Notes under the pieces: model-generated | Database searches by the model: none | The model's input: the letters and a program-made list of their open reading frames with translations, nothing else | Told to the model about the DNA's origin: nothing | Translations under genes and position numbers: made by a program | Shown: positions 43,490 through 52,862 of the stretch, piece by piece | Layout: each line of letters begins with the position of its first letter | How positions within the stretch are numbered: the first letter of the stretch is position 1 | NCBI RefSeq assembly: GCF_014639155.1 | Contig: NZ_BMFT01000001.1 | Location: forward strand, 124,001-188,000 | Origin: Paenibacillus segetis | Lineage (GTDB): Bacteria > Bacillota > Bacilli > Paenibacillales > Paenibacillaceae | Reading direction: 5' to 3' | DNA length: 64,000 nt

Positions 43490-45069
43490 TGGTGGATACG
43501 AATGTTAACAACATGGAAGAAATCTATCGCATTGGGATTGATGTCGGCGGAACGAATACGGATGCTGCATTACTCGATTCTAAGTTAAATACGATTCATA
43601 CTGTAAAAGTACACACAACGCATGATGTAAATGAGGGTATTAGCGAATCGATTCGTCGTCTGCTCTCCGAGAGCAGTGTGAATCCTGCACAGATTCGTTA
43701 TGCCATGCTTGGGACGACGCATTGTACGAATGCCATTGTAGAGCGTAAACACTTGGGTAAAGTTGGCTTGATTCGTATCGGGGCGCCGGCGACAACCGCG
43801 GTTCCACCTTTGGCGGATTGGGACGATACACTGAAGGCCATTGTTGGTTCCCATGCCTATATTGTTCGCGGTGGTTATGAATTTGACGGCCGAACGATTG
43901 TTGACCTAGACGAAGCGGAAATGATCGAATGCTTTACGAAGATGAAGGGTAACGTTGAAGCCGTTGCGATCTGCGGCGTATTCTCTCCAGTGAACACATC
44001 GCAGGAGAAACGCGCTGAAGAGCTTGCCAAGCAAGTGCTTGGTGCGGATATGCCTGTAACGTTGTCGCATGAGATTGGAAGTATTGGACTGCTGGAGCGT
44101 GAGAATGCTTCGATGTTGAATGGTGCGTTACTTAACGTCATCGCAGGTGTAGTAAAAGGTTTCGAAGAAGCGCTTCAAGGCTTTGGAATAAGTGCAAGTG
44201 TCTATATCTGTCAGAACGATGGAACGCTGATGTACAGTGAATATGCGCTTCGTTATCCTATTCTGACGATTGCTTGCGGACCAACGAACTCCATTCGTGG
44301 TGCAGCGCACTTATCAGGTCTTGATGATGCGCTCGTTGTTGATATTGGCGGTACGACGACAGATATCGGTGTTCTCTCGCAAGGCTTCCCTCGTCAATCA
44401 TCTGCTGCCGTGGAGATTGGTGGGATTCGGACCAACTTCCGTATGCCAGATATTTTATCGATCGGCATTGGCGGTGGGACGATCGTTCGATCGGATGTAG
44501 CGCAGGACCAGGTAACAGTTGGTCCTGACAGCGTAGGGTATGAGCTGTTGAAGCGCGGTCGTATCTTTGGCGGCGATACACTCACGGCAACGGATGTGGC
44601 TGTTAAGCTTGGACGATATGAGTGGAATGATGCGAAGATGGAAGGGCTTGATGAATCGATCTGCCGTAGAGCAGATGAGATCATTACGCGGGATATTGAG
44701 GATGCAATTGATCGTATGAAGACAAGCGCGGATGCGGTTGACGTCATTTTGGTTGGGGGCGGAAGTATCCTTGTCGCTGATAACCTTGAAGGTGTAGCAC
44801 GGATCGTCAGACCGGATCACTACGATGCGGCGAATGCGATTGGTGCAGCGTTAGGTGAGGTTAGCGGAGAGACAGAGCGGATCTATTCGTTAGATGAAAT
44901 GACATACGATCAAGCGAAAGAAGATGCTCGTAACCATGCGATAGAACAAGCCGTTCTTGCTGGTGCAGATCGTGATACTGTACAGATCGTATTATCTGAG
45001 GACATTCCAATTGCATATTTGCCGGGTAATGCTTTACTGGTAAAGGTGAAAGCGGCTGGACGATTATAA
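43489..45069 (+). CDS. Hydantoinase/oxoprolinase family protein (HyuA-like)
   Basis: 526 aa. The N-terminal hydantoinase A domain starts YRIGIDVGGTNTDAALLDS, and the second ATP-binding half carries DIGGTTTDIGVLSQGFPRQS. GTTHCTNAIVERK and IGGGTIVRSD are conserved. Length is shorter than full HyuA and typical of the DUF917-partner subfamily. The ATG shares one base with the upstream stop. It is expected to use ATP to act on a ring amide. The chemistry is inferred only from the family. Confidence 0.87.
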   Translation: MVDTNVNNMEEIYRIGIDVGGTNTDAALLDSKLNTIHTVKVHTTHDVNEGISESIRRLLSESSVNPAQIRYAMLGTTHCTNAIVERKHLGKVGLIRIGAPATTAVPPLADWDDTLKAIVGSHAYIVRGGYEFDGRTIVDLDEAEMIECFTKMKGNVEAVAICGVFSPVNTSQEKRAEELAKQVLGADMPVTLSHEIGSIGLLERENASMLNGALLNVIAGVVKGFEEALQGFGISASVYICQNDGTLMYSEYALRYPILTIACGPTNSIRGAAHLSGLDDALVVDIGGTTTDIGVLSQGFPRQSSAAVEIGGIRTNFRMPDILSIGIGGGTIVRSDVAQDQVTVGPDSVGYELLKRGRIFGGDTLTATDVAVKLGRYEWNDAKMEGLDESICRRADEIITRDIEDAIDRMKTSADAVDVILVGGGSILVADNLEGVARIVRPDHYDAANAIGAALGEVSGETERIYSLDEMTYDQAKEDARNHAIEQAVLAGADRDTVQIVLSEDIPIAYLPGNALLVKVKAAGRL

Positions 45070-45104
45070 GTTGAATATGGATCTGCTGGAATCTTAATAA
45101 ATTG

Positions 45105-45138
45105 AACGAAACTCGATTATTGCGGGTTTCGTTTTTTT
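45105..45138 (+). terminator. Rho-independent terminator
   Basis: AACGAAACTCG pairs with CGGGTTTCGTT (one G-T pair), then TTTTT. It ends the hydantoinase operon; the rest of the gap to 45,356 shows no gene. Confidence 0.8.
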
Positions 45139-45355
45139 GTTTGCCCAAAAACAACAACTTTAGTTGCTTGAAAGGAAAAAGATAGGAGTGGTATGTTTGC
45201 ATTATTATTCAATTCTGGATGAGTAGCAGTGACAATATAAATGGATTCATTGGAGGTGACTACAACAGAGAATATACTTCTATTTGATCTAAAGGGCATG
45301 ATTTTCAATATGCAATGAAACTATGAAACTACGAAACAAAACAGGAGAGTGTAAA

Positions 45356-47212
45356 ATGATTAGTTCAAGATCAGCTTTATCGCTTAGAAATCGGCTCCGA
45401 AGATTTATCGTGTTAATGACAGTAATGGCCGTACTATTCTCTCTTATACCTCCGACTGCCCAAGCAGTAGCTAATACAGAGCTAGAAAACATTTCATTAA
45501 ATAGACAATATATCGAGGACTTTGATTCTACGCAATTAAATTTTACTTATAACGTTCCGAATGAGACGAACTATATAAAGATTAAACCCGTTATCGTTAA
45601 TCCATACGCTACTGTGAAGGTAAACGAGCAGAATCTATATGTGTACTATAGCCCGGGCCAAGAATATATTCCACCATTTATAGGGATACCAGCAACACCA
45701 GATATACCAGCAACTCCAGAACATCCAGCAATTCCGCCAAACCCAGGACAACCATTTTTGCCAAGATATCTTGATGTGGAGGAATCCAACGACATAAACC
45801 TAGTAGTTGGAGCAAACAAGATTAACATCGTTATAACTGCTGAGGATGGTACAGCAAGTAATTACGTTTTAACCGTGATTAGAGCAGGTTTGAAGAATGC
45901 AGATTTAAGTAACTTAACTACTTCTGTGGGCACTCTTGATCCAGTGTTCAAAGCGGATACTTTCGATTATTCTATGACTGTTGCTAACAATGTTAATAGT
46001 ATTCTTGTTACTCCCACTGCGAGTGATAGTAATGCAACGGTCTATGTAGACAACGTTGTTGTAACTAGGGGTGATGCAGCTAAACCATCTGCTCTTGTAG
46101 TTGGTAACAATGCCATCGATATTAAGGTAGTCGCTGAGGATGGAACAACAACTAAACATTACTCCATTCATGCTACACGTCTGGCATTACCTGCAGACAT
46201 AACGAATTTGGTAGAGAATCATACAACAACAACTGCTAGTTTTACGTTTACATTACCGACTGAACCCGACTTCGCAGCAGTTAACGTATACATAAATGGA
46301 AATTTGGTCGCTTCTGTAACTTCAGGAGCATATAACGTACAAGGACTTAAGCCCAGTACGTCATACACCTTCGTATTCAAGGCAATCAATAAAGCTGATA
46401 TTGAAAGTGTTGGCATAACAAGCACAATCATAACCTCAAGTGTACCACCAGTGACACCACCGGTAACGCCGCCAGTAACACCAACAGTGACACCATCACC
46501 AGTGGTTACTCCTTCTCCGAGCGGTAATTCGACTGCAGTTACACAGCCTACCCCAACGACAAAGCCGACACTGACACCCAATATTACTCCTAAGTCGTTC
46601 TACAACGGGACAGTAGACATCGAATTAATCAATTCTTACTTAGACAAGTCAAAAGCTATAACTTCTGCAACCTTCAAGGATATACCTGAGAATACTGGAG
46701 CAGCTAAAGCAATTCAGTTGGCGGCTAGACTTGGGATCATTAACGGGTATGCAGACGGTTCATTTCATGCGAACGATACGATATCTAGAGCAGAATTTGT
46801 AACTATATTAGTAAAAGCACTGGGTCTAACGCCCACAGCTCATTCAAACTTTAACGATACCAAAGATCACTGGGCGGCCGATGCAAGTGCTGCATTGAAA
46901 GCCAATGGTATCATTAACGGTTACTCAGATGGCTCATTTAAACCTAATCAAACCATTTCAAGAGCAGAGATCGTGGCTATGCTGTCAAAAGTAATCAACA
47001 CAACATCTACGTCTAATTCGACGAAGTTCAATGATATTTCCGGCAGTTGGGCAGAAGATGCGATTAATGGATTATCGGGTATCGGTATCGTTAAGGGCGC
47101 GGCGGATGGTACGTTTAACCCGAATGCAAAGGCAACAAGATCAGAAGCATTACTTATGATCTTACGTATGCTAAACGTGAGTCTTGGAGGTTCATTAGAC
47201 ATCGAGTCATAG
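45356..47212 (+). CDS. SLH-domain surface protein with cadherin-like and FN3 domains
   Basis: 618 aa from ATG 45,356 (CAGGAGAG upstream). Signal peptide ends near AQA-V (about residue 38). Then two cadherin-like beta-sandwich units (about 40-180 and 183-275), the first interrupted by a Pro-rich IPATPDIPATPEHPAIPP insert; an FN3-like domain (about 277-360); a PVTPPVTPPVTPTVTPSP linker; and three SLH repeats (about 430-610: INGYADGSF, INGYSDGSF, VKGAADGTF). SLH repeats bind pyruvylated cell-wall polymer, so the protein is displayed on the surface. Role unknown; a sister gene follows. Confidence 0.85.
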   Translation: MISSRSALSLRNRLRRFIVLMTVMAVLFSLIPPTAQAVANTELENISLNRQYIEDFDSTQLNFTYNVPNETNYIKIKPVIVNPYATVKVNEQNLYVYYSPGQEYIPPFIGIPATPDIPATPEHPAIPPNPGQPFLPRYLDVEESNDINLVVGANKINIVITAEDGTASNYVLTVIRAGLKNADLSNLTTSVGTLDPVFKADTFDYSMTVANNVNSILVTPTASDSNATVYVDNVVVTRGDAAKPSALVVGNNAIDIKVVAEDGTTTKHYSIHATRLALPADITNLVENHTTTTASFTFTLPTEPDFAAVNVYINGNLVASVTSGAYNVQGLKPSTSYTFVFKAINKADIESVGITSTIITSSVPPVTPPVTPPVTPTVTPSPVVTPSPSGNSTAVTQPTPTTKPTLTPNITPKSFYNGTVDIELINSYLDKSKAITSATFKDIPENTGAAKAIQLAARLGIINGYADGSFHANDTISRAEFVTILVKALGLTPTAHSNFNDTKDHWAADASAALKANGIINGYSDGSFKPNQTISRAEIVAMLSKVINTTSTSNSTKFNDISGSWAEDAINGLSGIGIVKGAADGTFNPNAKATRSEALLMILRMLNVSLGGSLDIES

Positions 47213-47386
47213 CTAGAAACATCAAAGCCAGGATCTCCAAAAGTGATGAGAATTTTGTGAGAGGAAAGCTTAAGCTTTTCTCTTTTTCATTGGGGAGATG
47301 GAGTGGAGGTACCTTCAATTATGACTGTGGTAGTGTAAATGAGTAACCGCTTGATGATAATTACATAATAATGGAAGGAAGTGTGC

Positions 47387-50350
47387 GTGGTGAGGAAGAG
47401 AATTGTCTCGACTACAAGTTTGCTAGCTGTAATAGTTTGTATGGCATTCATCGTATTTTTTATTAATCAAAGTGTAGCTTCGGCCAATATTACTACAGGT
47501 TTTTATGCAATAGAGGATACAACAATCTATGAGGCTATTTATGCAACAGAGGATACAACAATCGTTTATGAGGGTATTAATGCTGATAAGATTTATGAGG
47601 TCGGAAACCTCGGGTATCTTGATGTAGGCTATAAGGGAACATTAGGTGTGCCTTTAGAGGTTCAAGTATTACTTAAATTTAATTTGCCACCAACTCCTGA
47701 AGGATACGAGTTTGAAACTGCAAATCTTTATCTCCCTGTAACAGGCGGTACTTTTCAAGGGATAACTGATTTCTCATTGAAAGTTTCTACAAGCACAAAT
47801 CATAGCTGGATACAGGATAGCGCAATAACGTCGCCACCAGCTCCAACTTCAGGGTCTACACAAACAAGATTATTAGCTAATAGTGTCGCCCAACTTAAAC
47901 CTACACTAGCTCCTTTTGGTTTTACTAGCTATATATCAGGAGAATTCACGAAAGCTGATCCTAGAGCAACCTTTATCCTTTCAGGAATGACAGCTCAGGA
48001 AGCAGCTCAAGCAGGAATACCATATTCTGATCATTATATACAGATGACTGAAAATCATATGTATGACGGCAGTCTGGGTCCGTATTTAATTATTACGTAT
48101 TCTGAAATTGCTAACATTGAAATAACGGGTGTTACAGATGGAGGTCTATACAACACGAATGTAACGCCGCAATTTAATGTTGGTACAGCAACTTTGAATG
48201 GAAATCCATTTACAAGTGGAACACGAGTAACTGCTGAAGGCTCATACACGCTAAGAGTTACAGCAGGCAGCAAAACAGAGACGATCCAATTCCGAATAGA
48301 TAAGACGCCTCCGACAGGAACGGTAATTGTAAATCTAGGCAACCAATATACGAATAATACAGCTGTATCTGTTTCAATAACGCCAGCTGTTGGTGTAAAT
48401 GATCTTACACATATCCAATATTCGGTTAATGGAAATCCATTTACACAGATGCCTTATGTACCAAGCTTTATGCTAGCTGTAGGAGCTACTAACGGAGATA
48501 AAGTATTGTTCTTTAAGCTTGTTGATGGTGCTGGGAATGAATCACCGGAGTATCAAAGAATCATAACGCTGGATACGGTAGCGCCAACAGGATCTGTTGT
48601 TATTAATAATGGGAACGCGTATACAACGAATCGTGATGTAACGCTTAATCTATCCTTAGATAGTGGCGTGACAGATGTGGTAGGGGTACAATTTTCAAGT
48701 GACGATCGTACTTGGACGGCTGTAGAAGCTTTTAGTTCAACTAAAAGTTATACGTTATCAGTAGGAGATGGTAACAAGACGGTCTATGTGAGATTTATCG
48801 ACCATGTGGACAATATTGGATCAGCTCAAGATAGTATTATTCTAGATATGACAGCTCCGATCGTCACAGGTGTTGCAGATGGAGAGAGCTATAATTCCTC
48901 ACGAACAATTACTTTTGATGAAGGTACCGCAACATTGAACGGCAAATCCTTTATAAATGGCTCGCCTGTGGACGATGAAGGGTCCTATATACTTGTTGTT
49001 ACGGATGCCGCAGGTAACTCGACTACAATTACATTCAGCATCTTTAAATATAGAGTAAATTACGACGGAAATGGAGCTACTGGAGGAATCGTACCCATAG
49101 ATAGTCAAACCTATGAGACTGGTGATGGTGTAACCGTAGCTAATAATACTGGAAATCTAGTGAGAACTGGGTATACATTTAAGGGTTGGAATACCGAAGC
49201 AGATGGAAATGGGACAAGCTATGCAGCGAATGAGGCATTCAATATAAGCGCAGCCAATGTCACTTTGTATGCAATGTGGGATGCTAATCATTATACAGTG
49301 ACTTTTGAATCAAATGGAGGAAGTGTCGTAGCGACTCAGAATAAATCATTCAACGAAACGGCAACTGAGCCGAGTGCACCAACGAAATCAGGTTATACAT
49401 TTGGTGGTTGGTATAAAGAGTTAACACTAACAAACCAATGGATCTTCACAAAAGATCTGGTCACAGCGAACACGACATTGTATGCGAAGTGGATTGGTAA
49501 TAGTTCCTCTGGGAGTAGTGGTAGTGGAGGAGGAGGCTATATTCCAACAACACCACAGAATTCAACGGTATATTTTGAAACTAATGGCGGGTACGTTATA
49601 GTCAATCTATCTGTAGAGAATAATTCAAGGCTAGCAGAGCTACCAACACCTACCAAGGAAGGATTTACATTTGAAGGCTGGTATAAAGATGTTGCGTTGA
49701 CAAAGAAGTGGGATCTTCTAACGGATCGTGTGACAAAAAATATAAAGTTGTATGCGAAATGGATTGTAAACACTTCCCCAGATCTGAAGCCGGGTCAAGA
49801 GTCAACCCCAGACGGAACAGAGCTTCCAGTTGTAAGTTTCGATGACATTTCGGGACATTGGGCAAAAGGAATGATTGAGGAATTATCTAGTCGAGGGATT
49901 ATTACGGGGTATCCAGACGGATCTTTTCATCCAAATCAATCCATCCAGCGCCAACATATGGCCTTGATATTCATGCGTGCTTTCGAGTTAGAGCCTACAC
50001 GTGAAGCGGTAATTTTTTCTGATGTATCGTCAAGCCATCCGTACTATGAAGCCATTACGTCACTGCAACAAGCAGGAATTGTAGATGGAGCAAATGGTAG
50101 ATTTAATTCAAATGAACCTGTGACACGTGCACAAATGGCAAAAACTGTAGCACATGCCCTTAAGATAAAGCCAGGTGGAACAAGTACCTTCCAAGACGTA
50201 CCAATGGCGCATTGGAGTTATAATTATATCGCTGCACTGGCAGATCTAGAGATTGTATTAGGTGATAAAGGTAAATTTAAGCCAAATGAGCCTGTGACAC
50301 GTGCAGAGTTTGTCGCCATGATGTACCGAGCATTGAACCTGACAAAGTAA
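47387..50350 (+). CDS. Large SLH surface protein with InlB-type repeats
   Basis: 987 aa; GTG 47,387 or 47,390 follows GGAAGGAAG. Signal or anchor LLAVIVCMAFIVFFI. Next a DNRLRE-like beta domain (about 40-245), several Ig-like modules (TPPTGTVIVN, VAPTGSVVIN, about 245-555), three InlB/Flg_new repeats (GYTFKGWNTE, GYTFGGWYKE, GFTFEGWYKD, each ending LYA-W), a SSSGSSGSGGGGY linker and three C-terminal SLH repeats (ITGYPDGSF first). A short stretch of about 12 codons near 47,502-47,563 is duplicated in tandem. Probably an adhesin or scaffold. Confidence 0.85.
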   Translation: MVRKRIVSTTSLLAVIVCMAFIVFFINQSVASANITTGFYAIEDTTIYEAIYATEDTTIVYEGINADKIYEVGNLGYLDVGYKGTLGVPLEVQVLLKFNLPPTPEGYEFETANLYLPVTGGTFQGITDFSLKVSTSTNHSWIQDSAITSPPAPTSGSTQTRLLANSVAQLKPTLAPFGFTSYISGEFTKADPRATFILSGMTAQEAAQAGIPYSDHYIQMTENHMYDGSLGPYLIITYSEIANIEITGVTDGGLYNTNVTPQFNVGTATLNGNPFTSGTRVTAEGSYTLRVTAGSKTETIQFRIDKTPPTGTVIVNLGNQYTNNTAVSVSITPAVGVNDLTHIQYSVNGNPFTQMPYVPSFMLAVGATNGDKVLFFKLVDGAGNESPEYQRIITLDTVAPTGSVVINNGNAYTTNRDVTLNLSLDSGVTDVVGVQFSSDDRTWTAVEAFSSTKSYTLSVGDGNKTVYVRFIDHVDNIGSAQDSIILDMTAPIVTGVADGESYNSSRTITFDEGTATLNGKSFINGSPVDDEGSYILVVTDAAGNSTTITFSIFKYRVNYDGNGATGGIVPIDSQTYETGDGVTVANNTGNLVRTGYTFKGWNTEADGNGTSYAANEAFNISAANVTLYAMWDANHYTVTFESNGGSVVATQNKSFNETATEPSAPTKSGYTFGGWYKELTLTNQWIFTKDLVTANTTLYAKWIGNSSSGSSGSGGGGYIPTTPQNSTVYFETNGGYVIVNLSVENNSRLAELPTPTKEGFTFEGWYKDVALTKKWDLLTDRVTKNIKLYAKWIVNTSPDLKPGQESTPDGTELPVVSFDDISGHWAKGMIEELSSRGIITGYPDGSFHPNQSIQRQHMALIFMRAFELEPTREAVIFSDVSSSHPYYEAITSLQQAGIVDGANGRFNSNEPVTRAQMAKTVAHALKIKPGGTSTFQDVPMAHWSYNYIAALADLEIVLGDKGKFKPNEPVTRAEFVAMMYRALNLTK

Positions 50351-50361
50351 AAGAGAAGTAG

Positions 50362-50393
50362 TATAAAAGCCCTTCTAGCGAAGGGCTTTTATA
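50362..50393. terminator. Rho-independent terminator
   Basis: ATAAAAGCCCTTC and GAAGGGCTTTTAT pair perfectly around TAGC, with A and T tracts at the ends. Confidence 0.85.
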
Positions 50394-50444
50394 TCGTTTA
50401 TACTGAGTAGGCCAAATAACTTCGTAGGAGTTGTCTAACGGATC

Positions 50445-51611
50445 ATGATAAAGAAAGAACTCGCGCATATACGGAAGCAATTTAAGCTGGATCACGATTT
50501 GCTGAATATTTCCGACATTCTCAACGTGTATATTATGAAGGAAAGCAACGAGATTTATCATTGGGAGCGTCAGCTGTTTGACCTGGTGGACAGAGAGAAG
50601 CAGGAGCTGTATATGGGCAATTTCAAAAAATTGCTCACCGGTGAACTTGATCAAAAATTGTTCGAATTGAAGTTTCTGGAGGAAGCGGAGGATCCATCGC
50701 AGGTATTGCTTCACCAAGCTCTGGTGACAGGTGATCCTGATGAATGGCAGGACCTGATGTTGCTATTGGTGGAGAAAATGATGGTGGATACCAAGTATGA
50801 ACGGGATACTGTGGTCACGTTCGTTCGTGGACAATATTTCCGACCGACTAAAGCTAGGAACGATGAAGCCGAAGAGAGCGAGAAGGACGAAATGTTCGCG
50901 CATCCATTCATTCTGTGTAGCGTGAATTCCACGGAGAAGCCACGGAATTCTCTCTTGTTCGATTATGTGGAGAGGGAATTTAAGTACAATGTCATTGTAG
51001 ATCCGATTATCAAGTTGAGTTCGCCAGAACAAGGCTTCTTTTACCCGAGTGTGACAGACAACTATTCCGATGTGAATCGCATTCTATATTGTACGGGGAA
51101 AGCAAATGAACCGAATCAACATTTCGTTGAGCAGGTCTTGAATGCAGAGAGATCCATGACAGCACGGGAAGAGAGAGCTGTGTTTGAAGAGATCGTGAAG
51201 GAAGTGGCGGGCGAACAGCTGGGTGCAACCACGCTCGCACAGGTGTACGAGGAAATCCAGCAGGTCATTGAATCCAACGAAGATGCGGAAGAACCTCCAA
51301 AGCTGGATTATAGAGATGTGGAACGCGTGCTGACCGTAAGTGGTGTAGAGGACGTGACGACGGAAAAAGTTGAACGGGCATTCCAAATGATCGTCGACGA
51401 TAAGAACTATGAAATGAAGGCGAGCAGCGTCATGCCAAAATTCACTTCAAAATCAATTAAGATCGATACAAAGGTAGCCACGATTTCGGTCAGCCCACAG
51501 GATTTAAAGTATGTGAAGCAGGTGAATTACCAAGGAAGACGATGCATCCTGATTGAAGTTGACGAAGATGCCGTGATTGAAGGGTTTACGCTTAGTACAG
51601 AGACGTTATAG
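50445..51611 (+). CDS. DUF4317 family protein
   Basis: 388 aa cytoplasmic protein. The N-terminus (MIKKELAHIRKQFKLDHDLL, then LNISDILNVYIMKESNEIYH and YMGNFKKLLTGELDQKLFEL) is diagnostic of DUF4317. The rest is acidic and mixed alpha/beta with no known motif. Function unknown. The nearest ribosome-site candidate (GTAGGAG) is rather far from the ATG. Single gene between two terminators. Confidence 0.85.
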   Translation: MIKKELAHIRKQFKLDHDLLNISDILNVYIMKESNEIYHWERQLFDLVDREKQELYMGNFKKLLTGELDQKLFELKFLEEAEDPSQVLLHQALVTGDPDEWQDLMLLLVEKMMVDTKYERDTVVTFVRGQYFRPTKARNDEAEESEKDEMFAHPFILCSVNSTEKPRNSLLFDYVEREFKYNVIVDPIIKLSSPEQGFFYPSVTDNYSDVNRILYCTGKANEPNQHFVEQVLNAERSMTAREERAVFEEIVKEVAGEQLGATTLAQVYEEIQQVIESNEDAEEPPKLDYRDVERVLTVSGVEDVTTEKVERAFQMIVDDKNYEMKASSVMPKFTSKSIKIDTKVATISVSPQDLKYVKQVNYQGRRCILIEVDEDAVIEGFTLSTETL

Positions 51612-51656
51612 TTTTGGTTGACCGCGTTGGACGTTGAGCTTTGTTGATAGAAACAT

Positions 51657-51702
51657 TATGGGCTATTCCGAAAGTTTTGGTAAAACTTAGGATAGCCCAT
51701 TT
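51657..51702. terminator. Bidirectional terminator
   Basis: ATGGGCTAT(T)CC and GGATAGCCCAT form the outer stem and AAGTTTT/AAAACTT the inner one, with flanking A/T runs. Confidence 0.75.
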
Positions 51703-51719
51703 CGTATTTATATTAAGTG

Positions 51720-52274
51720 CTATGAATAGGAAGAACTTAGTTGTTGTTGGTGCTTAAAGATATAGCTGATATATTCTTTTGCGCTATTATTAATTTCTTC
51801 ATCGCTGGCTTGAAATGAAGCTCCGAAGACAGCAAAGTAAGGTAGTGCTTCTGCACCTACATGTTTTGCACTCGCCTTAAATGGCGTAATTACTTCGTCT
51901 ATGGTAAAAGAAACAGAGCCCTCTGGCTGATAATTTTCTCTTTTATCGCCGATGGATAGGGCAAGCCCTAGCTTTTTCCCGTTAAGCTTGTCACCGTTTG
52001 ATCCATAAGCCCATCCGTAAGCTAACACATCGTCAAACCATTTTTTCAATAGCGGCGGATAACTGTACCAATACAACGGGAATTGAAAGATCACATGGTC
52101 ATAGGCTTCCATTAGATTTTGCTCCCTAGGAACATCAATATGCCAGTCAGGATACTCTTTATAAATCTCATGAATGGTAATATCGTTTGGATATAACAGC
52201 AGTTCTTCTTTCCATCGCTGGTTGACTCTCGAATTTTCAAGATTGGGATGCGCCAAAATCACCAGTGTTTTCAT
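51720..52274 (-). CDS. NAD(P)H-dependent oxidoreductase, flavodoxin-like (YwrO/KefF type)
   Basis: 184 aa quinone-reductase-like flavoprotein. AHPNLENSRVNQRWKEEL binds the FMN phosphate, FQFPLYWYSYPPLLKKWFDD is the conserved centre, and YGSNGDKLNGKKLGLALSIG follows. Enzymes of this group reduce quinones or nitro compounds. It is transcribed away from the HxlR regulator at 52,497, the common arrangement in electrophile-stress pairs. Confidence 0.88.
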   Translation of the reverse strand: MKTLVILAHPNLENSRVNQRWKEELLLYPNDITIHEIYKEYPDWHIDVPREQNLMEAYDHVIFQFPLYWYSYPPLLKKWFDDVLAYGWAYGSNGDKLNGKKLGLALSIGDKRENYQPEGSVSFTIDEVITPFKASAKHVGAEALPYFAVFGASFQASDEEINNSAKEYISYIFKHQQQLSSSYS

Positions 52275-52340
52275 GATGAATCTCCATTCTCAGGCCTAGA
52301 TTAAGCGTATTTCTTCAGAATGCTTTGCCTTATTTTTATG

Positions 52341-52369
52341 AATATTATTATTATCTTGCAGGTTGTAAA
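52341..52369 (-). promoter_or_regulatory. Probable promoter of the oxidoreductase gene
   Basis: On the minus strand TTTACA (52,369-52,364) is followed after 16 bp by TAATAT, about 75 bp before the coding start. Confidence 0.5.
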
Positions 52370-52378
52370 AAAAGAAAA

Positions 52379-52417
52379 TACACACAATAAAGTAAGATGG
52401 TTACTTCGAAGTGTGTA
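52379..52417. promoter_or_regulatory. 39-bp composite dyad, candidate HxlR operator
   Basis: TACACAC-4-AAGTAA-5-TTACTT-4-GTGTGTA is symmetric about position 52,398 with perfect arms. It lies between the divergent oxidoreductase and hxlR-like genes. Confidence 0.6.
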
Positions 52418-52496
52418 CTGGACTCAGAAAAAAATATATGCAAGAATGAAGTTTTGAGTAAGCTTAAATTGATCAGCATGAACGAGGTGTTATTCT

Positions 52497-52862
52497 ATGA
52501 AACAATATAATCTAGGGATAGAGGCAACACTAGAAATCATCGGCGGAAAGTGGAAATCTCTGATCATCTGCTTATTGATGTCCGGTACCAAAAGAACAAG
52601 CGAATTACAGCGCAATATTCAGGGCATATCACAAAAGGTTCTGATCCAGCAGCTACGTGAACTTGAGCGTGATGGGCTTGTCAAAAGATTCGTTTACCAG
52701 CAGATGCCGCCAAAAGTCGAATATAGCCTCACGGAATATGGCGTTACAGCCAATAAGATCGTGGACGTTATGTGTTCTTGGGGGAAAGAAAATATTAAAA
52801 TAAGACAAGAACGAGGGGAAGAGATCGTCTTGTTGGAGGATACATGTCCTGGAGCAAATTAA
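52497..52862 (+). CDS. HxlR family transcriptional regulator
   Basis: 121 aa winged helix. GIEATLEIIGGKWKSLIICL, TSELQRNIQGISQKVLIQQL and RELERDGLVKRFVYQQMPPK are the family hallmarks. One cysteine occurs in the N-terminal region (IICLLMS) and others later (VMCSWG, EDTCPG), which could sense electrophiles as in YodB or HypR. Likely controls the divergent oxidoreductase through the dyad near 52,398. Confidence 0.9.
   Translation: MKQYNLGIEATLEIIGGKWKSLIICLLMSGTKRTSELQRNIQGISQKVLIQQLRELERDGLVKRFVYQQMPPKVEYSLTEYGVTANKIVDVMCSWGKENIKIRQERGEEIVLLEDTCPGAN

Noticed and set aside
46219-46581. 120-codon minus-strand frame rich in Gly and Val
   Set aside because: It is the antisense of the Pro/Thr-rich linker of the SLH protein; no promoter or ribosome site.
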